This document shows, in pieces, positions 56,297 to 64,000 of a DNA stretch of 64,000 nt (its first letter is position 1; every line of letters starts with the position of its first letter). The DNA is from Methanobrevibacter ruminantium (GTDB lineage: Archaea > Methanobacteriota > Methanobacteria > Methanobacteriales > Methanobacteriaceae): NCBI RefSeq assembly GCF_016294135.1, contig NZ_JAEDCO010000006.1, positions 3,712 to 67,711 of the forward strand, read 5' to 3'. The notes beneath the pieces are model-generated. The model worked only from the letters and a program-made list of their open reading frames with translations. It made no database searches and was not told the origin of the DNA. The position numbers and the translations under genes are program-made.

Positions 56297-58711
56297 ATGA
56301 AATTTAAGAAATCACATATCCTTTTGATTTCATTGATATCATTGTTCTTGTTATTGAGCATGAGTGCAGTTTCTGCTGCAAGCGATGATGCAAGCATTGC
56401 TCAAGCTACAGAAATTAATGATATTGATGCAATTGATGATATGGGTAATGACATATTATCTGGTGATGGTGATGGGACAGAGGGAGGTGATCCAACTCTT
56501 GATGATCCGGAAACAGGTGAAACAACTGATCCACTTCCAGTTTCCACTACTACAATTGAATCAAGAAATAAAACCTACATCAATGGGGATGTTAGTGCAG
56601 ACTTTGATACTAAAAATGTAACTATTCCTATAGTTATAGTCAAAGATGGCACTGCAATAGAGTTCTATAGAGAAAACATTACTTTAGTAATGGTTTATAA
56701 TAACGGAACTGATTATGAAGCAGTGGAAATCACTGATTTTGATTTTTCTGTAGAAGAAGGTAACTATACAATTAGTTTTGTTAAGGATGTTCCATTCAAT
56801 GATGCTAAGTTAAATATTATTTATGCAAATGGAACTTTAAATGAAACCACAAAAGAAATTAGTTTCATTGTAAAGAATACAATTATCTCTGATAACACTA
56901 TAAATGTAAATAATCACACTCATAATGTGTCCATTCCTATTAGTGTTAATCGTACTACTGTGATTAGCTATGACGGTAAGAATATTACTAATGAAACCAC
57001 TTTAAATTTCACTGAAGGTGACATTGCATTAGTAATTAAATATGAAAATGGTGAAGAGAATAAAACTGAAACATTGGACATTACTGATTTCTTATCTGGT
57101 GAAAATGGTAATTATACAATTAATTTCATTATCCCTAGTGAAAAATTCAACAATACAGTTTTAACAGTAATCTATAAGAATCAAACTTTGAATGAAACTA
57201 ATAAGACCATTAAATTAAATGGAATTATTGAAGCGAATATTGTTCCTATAAATGTAACAGCAGATTATCAGGATGGTCAGTTCGTTTTCTTACTTAATGA
57301 TACTGTAACTGGTCCTATAGCTAATACAAATGTTACTGTCAAGTGGGATAGCCATATAGGCAACATCACTATCTCTAATCAAAAGACTTATTTAAGTGAT
57401 GAAGATGGTTATATTAGAATCAATAACACAGATTTAACCATGATTAATAGTAGTTGGTCAACTGTTCCTTTAGCAGAAGGAACTTATAATCTTACATTTG
57501 CTGGTGGAAATGGTTTAGTGGTGAATGATATCCATGAAATTACTGTAAATAAGGTTTATGTAAACATTTTGCCTGATCCATTTGAAACTCTTGCTGGAGA
57601 TGCAAAGAATTTCACTGTAAAAGTGGTAAACAAGAATACCGGAATTGGATTGAAAAGTGTTAAAATTCAATTGAAAGTAAAAATTGATGGTCAATACAAT
57701 ACTTACACTATGATTACCGATGAGAATGGAACAGCAAGAATATCCGTTAATTTAGGTGGTGGAAATTATCCTTTAACTGTTTCAACTGATGATTCCAGTA
57801 TTTATTCTGCTTCTGCAAATTCCAGTTTAGTCATAAATAAAAAGCAAGCGGTTTTAACTGCAAGTGATAGGACTATATTATATGGTTCTGGCACTACTGT
57901 AATTGTTACTGCAAAAGATAAGAAAACTGGAAAAACTTTACCTAATGTATACATTTTATTGCAGGTTTACACAAGTTCCAAAAAGGTAAGCAACTTTTTG
58001 GTTAAAACAGATTCTAAAGGTGTAGCAAGGTTCAGCACTGGTTTGACAGTAGGAAAACATAAGGTTATCATGACTGTGTTTGATAATTATTACAATTCAA
58101 GCAGTATTACAAGATATGTTACCGTTAAAAAGACTACTGGTCAGTTCAGTGCTCCTAAAGTAAGCACTTATTACAAATCTGGCAAAGTTTTCAAAATTAA
58201 ATTAACCAATACCAAAAATAAGGCATTAATGTATGGTGCTTCAGTTAATATAAAAGTATTCATCTCAAAAAACAGATACTATAATTTAACTGGAACCACT
58301 AATGCAAACGGTTTGGTCCAATTTAAAATAACATTTAAGCCAGGCACTTATAAAGTTGTAGTTAACTCTGCTGACAAAGGTTACACAGCTAAAGAGGTAA
58401 TTAGCCAAATCAAAGTCAGCAAATTTCCAATTAAAATGGCTCCTACAGCTTTAAAAGTCAAAAGATATGGCTACTTTAAAGTAAAGGTAACTAGTACCAA
58501 GTCTAAAAAGGTTCTTTCTGGAGTAAAAGTTAAATTGAGAGTTTATACTGGCAGAAAGTATAAAACCTACACAATTAAAACCAATAAGAAAGGAATCGCT
58601 AGCTTGAAAATCAAGCAGAAAGTAGGAAAACATAAAATCGTTCTTACTCCTGCACAAACTAAATATTACAGTGCTAAAACAGTTACTAAAACTTTGAAAG
58701 TTGTTAAGTAA
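56297..58711 (+). CDS. Secreted adhesin-like protein with Ig-like repeats
   Basis: 804 residues with a signal peptide (1-28, ending SAVSAAS). An acidic Asp/Gly-rich segment comes next, then Asn-rich Ig-like modules with N-x-T glycosylation sites. At least four C-terminal modules of about 90 residues follow, each with a V-K-V-x-D/N-K-x-T-G start and a G-x-A-x-F/I end (transthyretin-like bacterial Ig folds). The last 250 residues are strongly basic and lack a membrane anchor, so the protein may bind the cell wall by charge. Typical of Methanobrevibacter adhesin-like proteins. Confidence 0.9.
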   Translation: MKFKKSHILLISLISLFLLLSMSAVSAASDDASIAQATEINDIDAIDDMGNDILSGDGDGTEGGDPTLDDPETGETTDPLPVSTTTIESRNKTYINGDVSADFDTKNVTIPIVIVKDGTAIEFYRENITLVMVYNNGTDYEAVEITDFDFSVEEGNYTISFVKDVPFNDAKLNIIYANGTLNETTKEISFIVKNTIISDNTINVNNHTHNVSIPISVNRTTVISYDGKNITNETTLNFTEGDIALVIKYENGEENKTETLDITDFLSGENGNYTINFIIPSEKFNNTVLTVIYKNQTLNETNKTIKLNGIIEANIVPINVTADYQDGQFVFLLNDTVTGPIANTNVTVKWDSHIGNITISNQKTYLSDEDGYIRINNTDLTMINSSWSTVPLAEGTYNLTFAGGNGLVVNDIHEITVNKVYVNILPDPFETLAGDAKNFTVKVVNKNTGIGLKSVKIQLKVKIDGQYNTYTMITDENGTARISVNLGGGNYPLTVSTDDSSIYSASANSSLVINKKQAVLTASDRTILYGSGTTVIVTAKDKKTGKTLPNVYILLQVYTSSKKVSNFLVKTDSKGVARFSTGLTVGKHKVIMTVFDNYYNSSSITRYVTVKKTTGQFSAPKVSTYYKSGKVFKIKLTNTKNKALMYGASVNIKVFISKNRYYNLTGTTNANGLVQFKITFKPGTYKVVVNSADKGYTAKEVISQIKVSKFPIKMAPTALKVKRYGYFKVKVTSTKSKKVLSGVKVKLRVYTGRKYKTYTIKTNKKGIASLKIKQKVGKHKIVLTPAQTKYYSAKTVTKTLKVVK

Positions 58712-58738
58712 TTGGAAATTTATATAAAATTAGTTATC

Positions 58739-58780
58739 AATTAAGAGATTTTATTCTCTTAATTCTTTTTTTATTTTTTT
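58739..58780 (+). terminator. Terminator after adhesin gene
   Basis: AATTAAGAGA (58739-58748) pairs with TCTCTTAATT (58755-58764), loop TTTTAT, followed by T-rich sequence. Confidence 0.85.
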
Positions 58781-58907
58781 TAAAAAACAAGTATTTTATA
58801 GTTTTTATTCAATTCCCTCTATTTTTAAAACAGTATAAATTTTATATATTAAGGATTATCTTTAAAATCAATCAATTTCAAAAAAAAAAAATAAAATAGA
58901 TGATTAT

Positions 58908-59591
58908 TTACTTTAAATCATCAGTATTGATTAAATCACTATTCATCAATGATTTCATTGTATCAATGTCTATTTGTCCAGGTGCTGTATTGTCATTTAC
59001 TACAGCAAAAGTAAATGGTGCATTGAATTTAGATGCAATAACCCTTGTATAGCTTCCCAATTCTCCCATGGAAATAGCTACAACGTTATCGAAGTGAGAT
59101 AATAATGGTAAAATTGTCAATGTATCCTCTAATGTATTAGGCATAACTGCTATCTTTGCAATGTCTCCAAGTTGTTTTTCCTGAATTACAATGTCCATTA
59201 ATATGTCCAAATCAGGAGTTTGTTTGAAGTTATGGTAAGAAATGATGGATGTTACTCCAGTTTCTGTAATTGATTCAATAAGCTCTCTATCAGTTTGAAG
59301 CTCTACATCAACATAATCAGCCACATCACAACATTCTCTAAGTATAGCTATCCTGTCATCTTCACTGCCTCTAAAGGATCCTCCTTCCTTAGCAGTCCTA
59401 TTGGTTGCTATTGTTGGGAAATTGATTTCTTCTAGGATTTCCTTTACAATCTTAGGATTAGGATTTTCCATGCCATCTATTCTAAGTTCAAGAATGTCTG
59501 CACCTTTTATTATGCAATCGTTAGCAACTTTCAAGATGTCTTCCTTGTTCTTTTGGAAAATTGGAATAGCTATTTTAGTTTCACTGTACAC
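58908..59591 (-). CDS. aroD: 3-dehydroquinate dehydratase, type I
   Basis: Dehydrates 3-dehydroquinate in the shikimate pathway by a Schiff base. In this 227-residue protein the blocks ELRIDGMENP, SYHNFKQTPD (catalytic histidine) and AKIAVMPN (Schiff-base lysine) are all present. The start is GTG 59591 behind GGGG. aroE is at 30839. Confidence 0.95.
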   Translation of the reverse strand: MYSETKIAIPIFQKNKEDILKVANDCIIKGADILELRIDGMENPNPKIVKEILEEINFPTIATNRTAKEGGSFRGSEDDRIAILRECCDVADYVDVELQTDRELIESITETGVTSIISYHNFKQTPDLDILMDIVIQEKQLGDIAKIAVMPNTLEDTLTILPLLSHFDNVVAISMGELGSYTRVIASKFNAPFTFAVVNDNTAPGQIDIDTMKSLMNSDLINTDDLK

Positions 59592-59773
59592 GCTGTTTAC
59601 CCCATTTTAAAAACATAATTTTTATCATTTTTTGATTTTAATTTTTATTTACTAATATATTTAACTTATTTAATTAAATACTTAATTGATTTCAAGCCTG
59701 TTTTATACAATTATCAATGTTTAATAAATAATTAAAGATATTAACTATAAAAGCTAAAGATATTAATGATATT

Positions 59774-60499
59774 ATGAAAGTTGTAGCTATTGGTGCAGAT
59801 ATTTCAAGCAATGATGTTTCCGTTTCCGATTCATTAGTTGAAAACATTGAAAAGGACATTCCTAAACTCTTCGAATTGGGAGCAAGAAAGGCAGCTTTAA
59901 CAAATGTTACAGGAGATGATGTTGTAATCACTGCATTTGTTGAAGATGAGTTATTGGAAACAGTTAATGCAGGAATTGTAGAAATATTAAGAAACAATGC
60001 AGAAGATTTAGGTGATGTGGCAGGAATCTCTGAAGATCCTGATAATGCTGGAGAAGGCATATCCTATGCAGAAGCAAATCTGGAAGAAGGTCCTTTTCAG
60101 GATGCAATCATAATGGCATTTGACACCTATGGAGGGGAATCTTTTGTAGCTGATGTGGCTAATTCTGCTATAGAAGCAGCAAGTGGAATGAAATCAGTCA
60201 CCGGAGTCAGCGATAAGATAGGTACAAGAACTGATATTCCAGGAGTAGGGTATGTATCCATTGATGACACTGATGATCCTGTTGTGGTTGTTTCAGTAAA
60301 TGAATTGGAACAGATTGCTGTTGTTGCAAGTGCTATGGTTGGAGCAGCTTTAGGTAATAAAAACACTTATCTCGTAAAGAGGCATACTGCATGCAATGTG
60401 CTTCCAGGAAGTGTCTTGGTATCTGTAACTGCATTAATGAATGGAAATATGATAGATTTATCTATACCATTTGAAAACAAAACTAGAATTTTAGGTTAA
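59774..60499 (+). CDS. Conserved archaeal hypothetical protein
   Basis: A 241-residue soluble protein with no membrane segment. Recognisable blocks are GADISSNDVSVSDSL, GVGYVSIDDTDDPVVV, and VKRHTACNVLPGSVLVSVTALM. It looks like a conserved methanogen protein, but I cannot name the family. It is divergent from aroD. Confidence 0.75.
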   Translation: MKVVAIGADISSNDVSVSDSLVENIEKDIPKLFELGARKAALTNVTGDDVVITAFVEDELLETVNAGIVEILRNNAEDLGDVAGISEDPDNAGEGISYAEANLEEGPFQDAIIMAFDTYGGESFVADVANSAIEAASGMKSVTGVSDKIGTRTDIPGVGYVSIDDTDDPVVVVSVNELEQIAVVASAMVGAALGNKNTYLVKRHTACNVLPGSVLVSVTALMNGNMIDLSIPFENKTRILG

Positions 60500-60817
60500 G
60501 TATCATCTTAATTGATTTTAGATACTATTATTTTAATTATTTTTAATAAAGCAGTAGTTTAATTAATCATAAATTAGATTATTCTTTATTAAAATTTTTT
60601 CTTATTTTTTATCCTATATTTTTCATTTTATTTCTCCTAATTTTTCTAATTTTTTACTTATTTTTTTATTATTCTTATTTTTTTTATTATTCTTATTTTT
60701 TTTATTATTTTTATTTTTTTTATTATTCTTATTTTTTGAATCTTTATAACTTAATTTAGTAAACTTTAAGGTTATATTGAATATATTGAACTGTATAACT
60801 TTAAGAGAGGTGATAAA
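60500..60817. other. T-rich intergenic region
   Basis: 318 bases, no ORF. It includes an 18-bp tandem repeat array and, after it, the ribosome-binding site AGAGGTGAT of the next gene. Confidence 0.5.
60668..60737 (+). repeat. Tandem 18-bp repeats, almost four copies
   Basis: The unit ATTATTCTTATTTTTTTT occurs twice exactly, then with one C-to-T change, then a partial copy. Confidence 0.85.
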
Positions 60818-61117
60818 GTGAATGATATTGGTAAAATCTTGGTTGGTGTTCTAATCGGTTTGATTTTAGTAGGATTAGCAATCACATTTGCCCCGTCTGG
60901 AGCTTATGATAATTCTACTGATGTTTCTGTAGCAGATCAATCCCAATCCAACGATAAGGGTGGAATATTAAACTTTGTTCAAAACTCAACATCCAATTCT
61001 TCTGCAGTTAGCAGCAAGGGTTCAGGTTCTCAACTTAGTTCAAGCAGTTCTGGTAGCGGTGTTACTGGTGGAGGAGCTGAATACAATGCTCAAGAGGGTA
61101 GCGGATATTATTACTAA
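60818..61117 (+). CDS. Small membrane-anchored protein, interrupted by stop
   Basis: The start is GTG 60818 behind AGGTGAT. 99 residues up to TAA 61117: an N-terminal membrane helix (GKILVGVLIGLILVGLAITF), a Ser/Gly-rich spacer and SGYYY. The same frame continues past the stop for 38 codons of coherent sequence (NYSDGNFRQYDTKTGDLFGS and on) to TAA 61234. The intact protein was probably 138 residues. Function unknown. Confidence 0.7.
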   Translation: MNDIGKILVGVLIGLILVGLAITFAPSGAYDNSTDVSVADQSQSNDKGGILNFVQNSTSNSSAVSSKGSGSQLSSSSSGSGVTGGGAEYNAQEGSGYYY

Positions 61118-61234
61118 ATAAACTATAGTGATGGCAATTTCCGTCAATACGATACTAAAACTGGAGATTTATTCGGTTCTAGTTTTGACGAAGACCAAGA
61201 AAAATTAGGTAATTATAATGGAGAAATGCTTTAA
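61118..61234 (+). pseudogene. In-frame remainder after stop at 61115
   Basis: Codons from INYSDGNFRQYD to NYNGEML then TAA continue the frame of the upstream gene. There is no ribosome-binding site or start. A single change (TAA from AAA or similar) would account for the break. Confidence 0.6.
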
Positions 61235-61546
61235 ATTAAATTTTATTTTTACCATTTTTCGGAATAATATAAAATTTTAATTTTTTATTTTTCTCTTATT
61301 TTTATGCTATTTCTATTTCTTATTTCTATTTTTAGATTATTTTTTTACATTTTGCATTCTATTTCTTATTTCTGTTTCTTTAAAATTTTCAAATTTTATA
61401 TATTTTTAATAAATAAATGATTAACTATTTAATATTTAAGAACTATATATAATAATATTAATAATTTTTAAGATTATTATCTAAATTTAAACTTAATTTA
61501 ATTAATTAATTTGAAATAATTATTTAAAATTTCGATTGTGGTTCAT
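61235..61546. other. AT-rich gap upstream of sucD
   Basis: 312 bases with no ORF or hairpin of note. A TATA-like ACTATATATAATA near 61442 may drive sucD. Confidence 0.4.
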
Positions 61547-62413
61547 ATGATAATATTGAATGAAAATACAAAATGTTTAGTACAAGGAATTACTGGAAAA
61601 CAAGGCCAATTCCATACTGAACAGATGATTAAATACAATACAAAGATTGTAGCAGGAGTAACTCCAGGCAAAGGCGGTCAAGAGGTTTGCGGAGTTCCTG
61701 TTTTTGATTCTATTGAAGAAGCTAAGGAGAATGTAGATGTAAATGCATCAATCATATTCGTACCAGCACCATTTGCAAAGGATGCTGCATTTGAATCCAT
61801 TGATCATTTGGATTTGGTTATTATAATCACTGAACACATTCCTATTCATGACACTATGGGAATCATGGCTTATGCAAAAGCAAAAGGCGTCACTGTTATT
61901 GGACCAAACACTCCTGGTGTAATTTCCCCTAAAGTGGGAAAACTTGGTATCATGCCTACACATATCTTCTCTGAAGGTGATGTTGGAGTTATTTCCAGAA
62001 GTGGTACATTGACTTACGAAATTGCAAGCCAATTGACCCGTGCAGGAATTGGACAAAGTACTTGTGTAGGTATTGGAGGAGACCCTGTTATCGGTACTCC
62101 ATACATTGAAGTATTGGATATGTTCGAAAACGACCCTGATACAAAAGAAATCGTATTGATTGGTGAAATCGGTGGAGGTGCTGAAGAAGCTGCTGCTGAA
62201 TACATCAAGGACAATATTACAAAACCTGTTGTAGCTTATATTGCAGGTCTTTCTGCACCACCTGGAAAAAGAATGGGTCACGCAGGAGCTATCATTGCTG
62301 GTAACTCAGGTACTGCAAAAAGCAAAATGGAAGCTTTGGCAGCTGCTGGTGTAAAAGTAGCTACAAAACCTTCTGAAATAGTGGAATTTATTAAAGAAGT
62401 TCGTGGAGAATAA
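61547..62413 (+). CDS. sucD: Succinyl-CoA synthetase alpha subunit
   Basis: Converts succinyl-CoA and succinate with nucleotide phosphate, in methanogens part of the reductive TCA branch toward 2-oxoglutarate. The CoA-binding Rossmann part has [18 protein letters not shown] near residue 245 holds the phosphohistidine. ATG 61547 is preferred over GTG 61538 (288 residues). The beta subunit (sucC) is not in the window. Confidence 0.95.
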   Translation: MIILNENTKCLVQGITGKQGQFHTEQMIKYNTKIVAGVTPGKGGQEVCGVPVFDSIEEAKENVDVNASIIFVPAPFAKDAAFESIDHLDLVIIITEHIPIHDTMGIMAYAKAKGVTVIGPNTPGVISPKVGKLGIMPTHIFSEGDVGVISRSGTLTYEIASQLTRAGIGQSTCVGIGGDPVIGTPYIEVLDMFENDPDTKEIVLIGEIGGGAEEAAAEYIKDNITKPVVAYIAGLSAPPGKRMGHAGAIIAGNSGTAKSKMEALAAAGVKVATKPSEIVEFIKEVRGE

Positions 62414-62430
62414 TCTCTCCATCTTTTTTT
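62405..62430 (+). terminator. Terminator overlapping sucD stop
   Basis: GGAGA (62405-62409) pairs with TCTCC (62416-62420) around the stop codon, followed by a T-run. Confidence 0.6.
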
Positions 62431-62523
62431 TATTTTCTAAATTATCAAAATTACACAAATCTAAAAAATTAAAATTTACAGAAACTCTATTTTTATAGGA
62501 AAACTATTTTTCTCGGTGATAAT

Positions 62524-63726
62524 ATGGATAAAGAAGAAATCATTGAAAAGTTATTGGCTGGTGAAATGAAGCTTTATCAAATTGACAAGTTTACTGAAAA
62601 TGCTACAGAAGCTTTAGACATTAGAAGGGAATTTATAGAAAGACATTCCAATTGCCAGCTTGAAAAGATAGCAGACTATACATTGGATATGGAACTTGCT
62701 TTTGCAAAGAATATTGAAAACCCTATAGGAACAGTGCAAATACCTATTGGAGTTGCAGGTCCCTTAAAAGTCAATGGAGAATATGCCAAAGATGCTTTCT
62801 TTGTGCCACTTGCTACATCTGAAGGTGCATTATTGGCTTCAGTAAATAGGGGCTGTTCAGCCATCACTGCGGCTGGAGGGGCTAATGCAAGGGTAATCGG
62901 CGATAAGATGACAAGAGCTCCTGCTATCAAAACCGATTCAATCGTTGAGGCTGTAAATGTCAAGAAATGGTTTGAAGATAAGTTTGATGAGCTTAAGGAA
63001 ATCGCAGAATCCACAACAAGCCATGGAAAATTGGTTAAGATAGATCCAATCATCATTGTAGGAAATTATGTTTATCCTCGTTTTGTTTACTCAACTGGAG
63101 ACAGCATGGGCATGAACATGGTAACCATTGCCACTGAAAAGGTCTTGGCTAAATTGCATGAGGATTTAGGAGTTCATGCTTTGGCTTTAAGCGGAAATTT
63201 ATGTGTAGATAAGAAACCTGCAGCAATCAATATAGTGGAAGGAAGAGGAAAAACTGTTGTTGCAGACATTTTAATCCCTGAAGCTATTGTAAGGGCAAAG
63301 CTTAAGACAACTGCAAAGGCAATAGAAGAGGTAAACACTGCTAAAAACTTGGTAGGTTCCGCAGCAGCAGGCAGCATGGCTTTCAATGCTCACTTTGCAA
63401 ACATGATTGGGGCGATATTCTTAGCTACCGGTCAGGATGAAGCGCATGTTGTTGAAGGTTCATTGGGAATTACAACTGCAGAGGATAGGGATGGAGACTT
63501 ATACTTCTCTGTAAACATGCCTGATTTGCCTATCGCTACCATTGGTGGTGGAACAAGGCTTGAAACTGCAAATGAAGGATTGCAGATAATCGATTGTGCA
63601 GGATCAGGTAAGGTAAACAAATTTGCTGAAATTGTCATTTCAACTGTTATGGCAGGTGAATTGTCCTTAATTGCAGCAATATCTGCAGGACACTTGGCAA
63701 AAGCTCACCAAGAGCTTGGAAGATAA
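62524..63726 (+). CDS. hmgA: 3-hydroxy-3-methylglutaryl-CoA reductase
   Basis: Makes mevalonate with NADPH for archaeal isoprenoid lipids. The 400-residue class I enzyme has ENPIGTVQIPIGVAGPL and the catalytic glutamate in ATSEGAL. It also has the lysine of DKKPAAIN, the aspartate of GQDEAHV and the C-terminal histidine of GHLAKAHQ. GGTGAT precedes the ATG. It lies 110 bases after sucD. Confidence 0.97.
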   Translation: MDKEEIIEKLLAGEMKLYQIDKFTENATEALDIRREFIERHSNCQLEKIADYTLDMELAFAKNIENPIGTVQIPIGVAGPLKVNGEYAKDAFFVPLATSEGALLASVNRGCSAITAAGGANARVIGDKMTRAPAIKTDSIVEAVNVKKWFEDKFDELKEIAESTTSHGKLVKIDPIIIVGNYVYPRFVYSTGDSMGMNMVTIATEKVLAKLHEDLGVHALALSGNLCVDKKPAAINIVEGRGKTVVADILIPEAIVRAKLKTTAKAIEEVNTAKNLVGSAAAGSMAFNAHFANMIGAIFLATGQDEAHVVEGSLGITTAEDRDGDLYFSVNMPDLPIATIGGGTRLETANEGLQIIDCAGSGKVNKFAEIVISTVMAGELSLIAAISAGHLAKAHQELGR

Positions 63727-63843
63727 TTGTTTTTAATTTTATTAAATCTTTTATATTATTCTTATTATTTTATTTTTTCATTATTTTCTCAGTAATTGCT
63801 GATATGGATTAAATTTTTTCTATTTTTATAACTATTGATTATT

Positions 63844-64000
63844 ATGCCCGACAATGAATATATTGATTTTAAAAAGGAATTTGAAGAATTCAAAAAAGAA
63901 TTGGAATCCAGTAAACCTATGTTTGATGATGAATCTATAGAGTTCAATGATTTTGATCTTTTAGATAGCATAGATGAATCTAATGATCATGCTAATTTAA
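63844..64000 (+). CDS. Acidic hypothetical protein, 3' end outside window
   Basis: ATG 63844 opens a frame still open at the window edge, starting MPDNEYIDFKKEFEEFKKEL. It is highly charged and helical. The ribosome-binding site is weak (no GGAGG in the TTGATT before it). Too little is present to identify it. Confidence 0.55.
   Translation, partial: MPDNEYIDFKKEFEEFKKELESSKPMFDDESIEFNDFDLLDSIDESNDHANL

Overview
The window looks like part of the chromosome of a Methanobrevibacter-like methanogen (Methanobacteriales). The DNA is very AT-rich, with long T- and A-rich gaps. Shine-Dalgarno motifs are of the GGAGG or GGTGAT type, and promoters look archaeal (TTTATATA boxes). The gene content is methanogen core: mfnB (methanofuran), cofH (F420), atwA (activation of methyl-CoM reductase), archaeal NMN adenylyltransferase, archaeal phosphopantothenate synthetase, HMG-CoA reductase and several DUF/UPF families of methanogens. 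Very large secreted adhesin-like proteins and rubredoxin/ferritin genes suggest a host-associated anaerobe. I see no rRNA, tRNA, CRISPR array, insertion sequence or integrase.

Layout. 1-3.5 kb: 3' part of a giant adhesin-like gene (beta-helix plus DUF11 repeats plus C-terminal anchor). 3.8-6.2 kb: mfnB and guaB. 6.4-7.6 kb: two small membrane proteins. 7.7-13.3 kb: a molybdenum/tungsten-cofactor neighbourhood (mobA, two tandem Mop-domain proteins, moaE) mixed with cbiT, a ubiX-like gene, an HD phosphohydrolase and nadM. 13.6-18.5 kb: cofH, a DUF447 flavoprotein-like gene, atwA, uspA. 18.6-19.5 kb: two rubredoxins and ferritin. 20-25 kb: malate dehydrogenase, an N-terminally frameshifted membrane acyltransferase, a paaK-like CoA ligase with its ACT partner, and a TIM-barrel protein. 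25-29 kb: a minus-strand run hisS, hisI, PIN/ATPase/KH protein. 29.6-35 kb: two DUF2115 paralogues, aroE, two unknowns, pyrG. 35-39.3 kb: an RHH regulator with an operator-like upstream array, a prepilin peptidase with a class III-signal pilin-like protein, and two membrane proteins. 39.3-46.8 kb: diphthine-ammonia-ligase-like protein, small secreted proteins, a DUF1002 protein, thymidylate kinase, UPF0200, phosphopantothenate synthetase, an SseB-like protein. 46.8-56 kb: uvrC and uvrB at the two ends of a block holding two paralogous membrane proteins that flank a potassium channel. 56-64 kb: a second adhesin-like protein, aroD, sucD, hmgA.

The most unusual features are non-standard. Four reading frames are broken by a single event: two by one missing A in an A-run, and two by an in-frame stop followed by coherent protein. 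Two genes have starts that appear to be CTG (pyrG) or ATT (a secreted protein). Two very short hydrophobic peptides have good ribosome-binding sites. There is a candidate structured RNA near 20.05 kb. The two membrane paralogues around the potassium channel share a duplicated membrane module and a common helical C-terminal domain. Several terminator hairpins overlap the stop codon of their gene.
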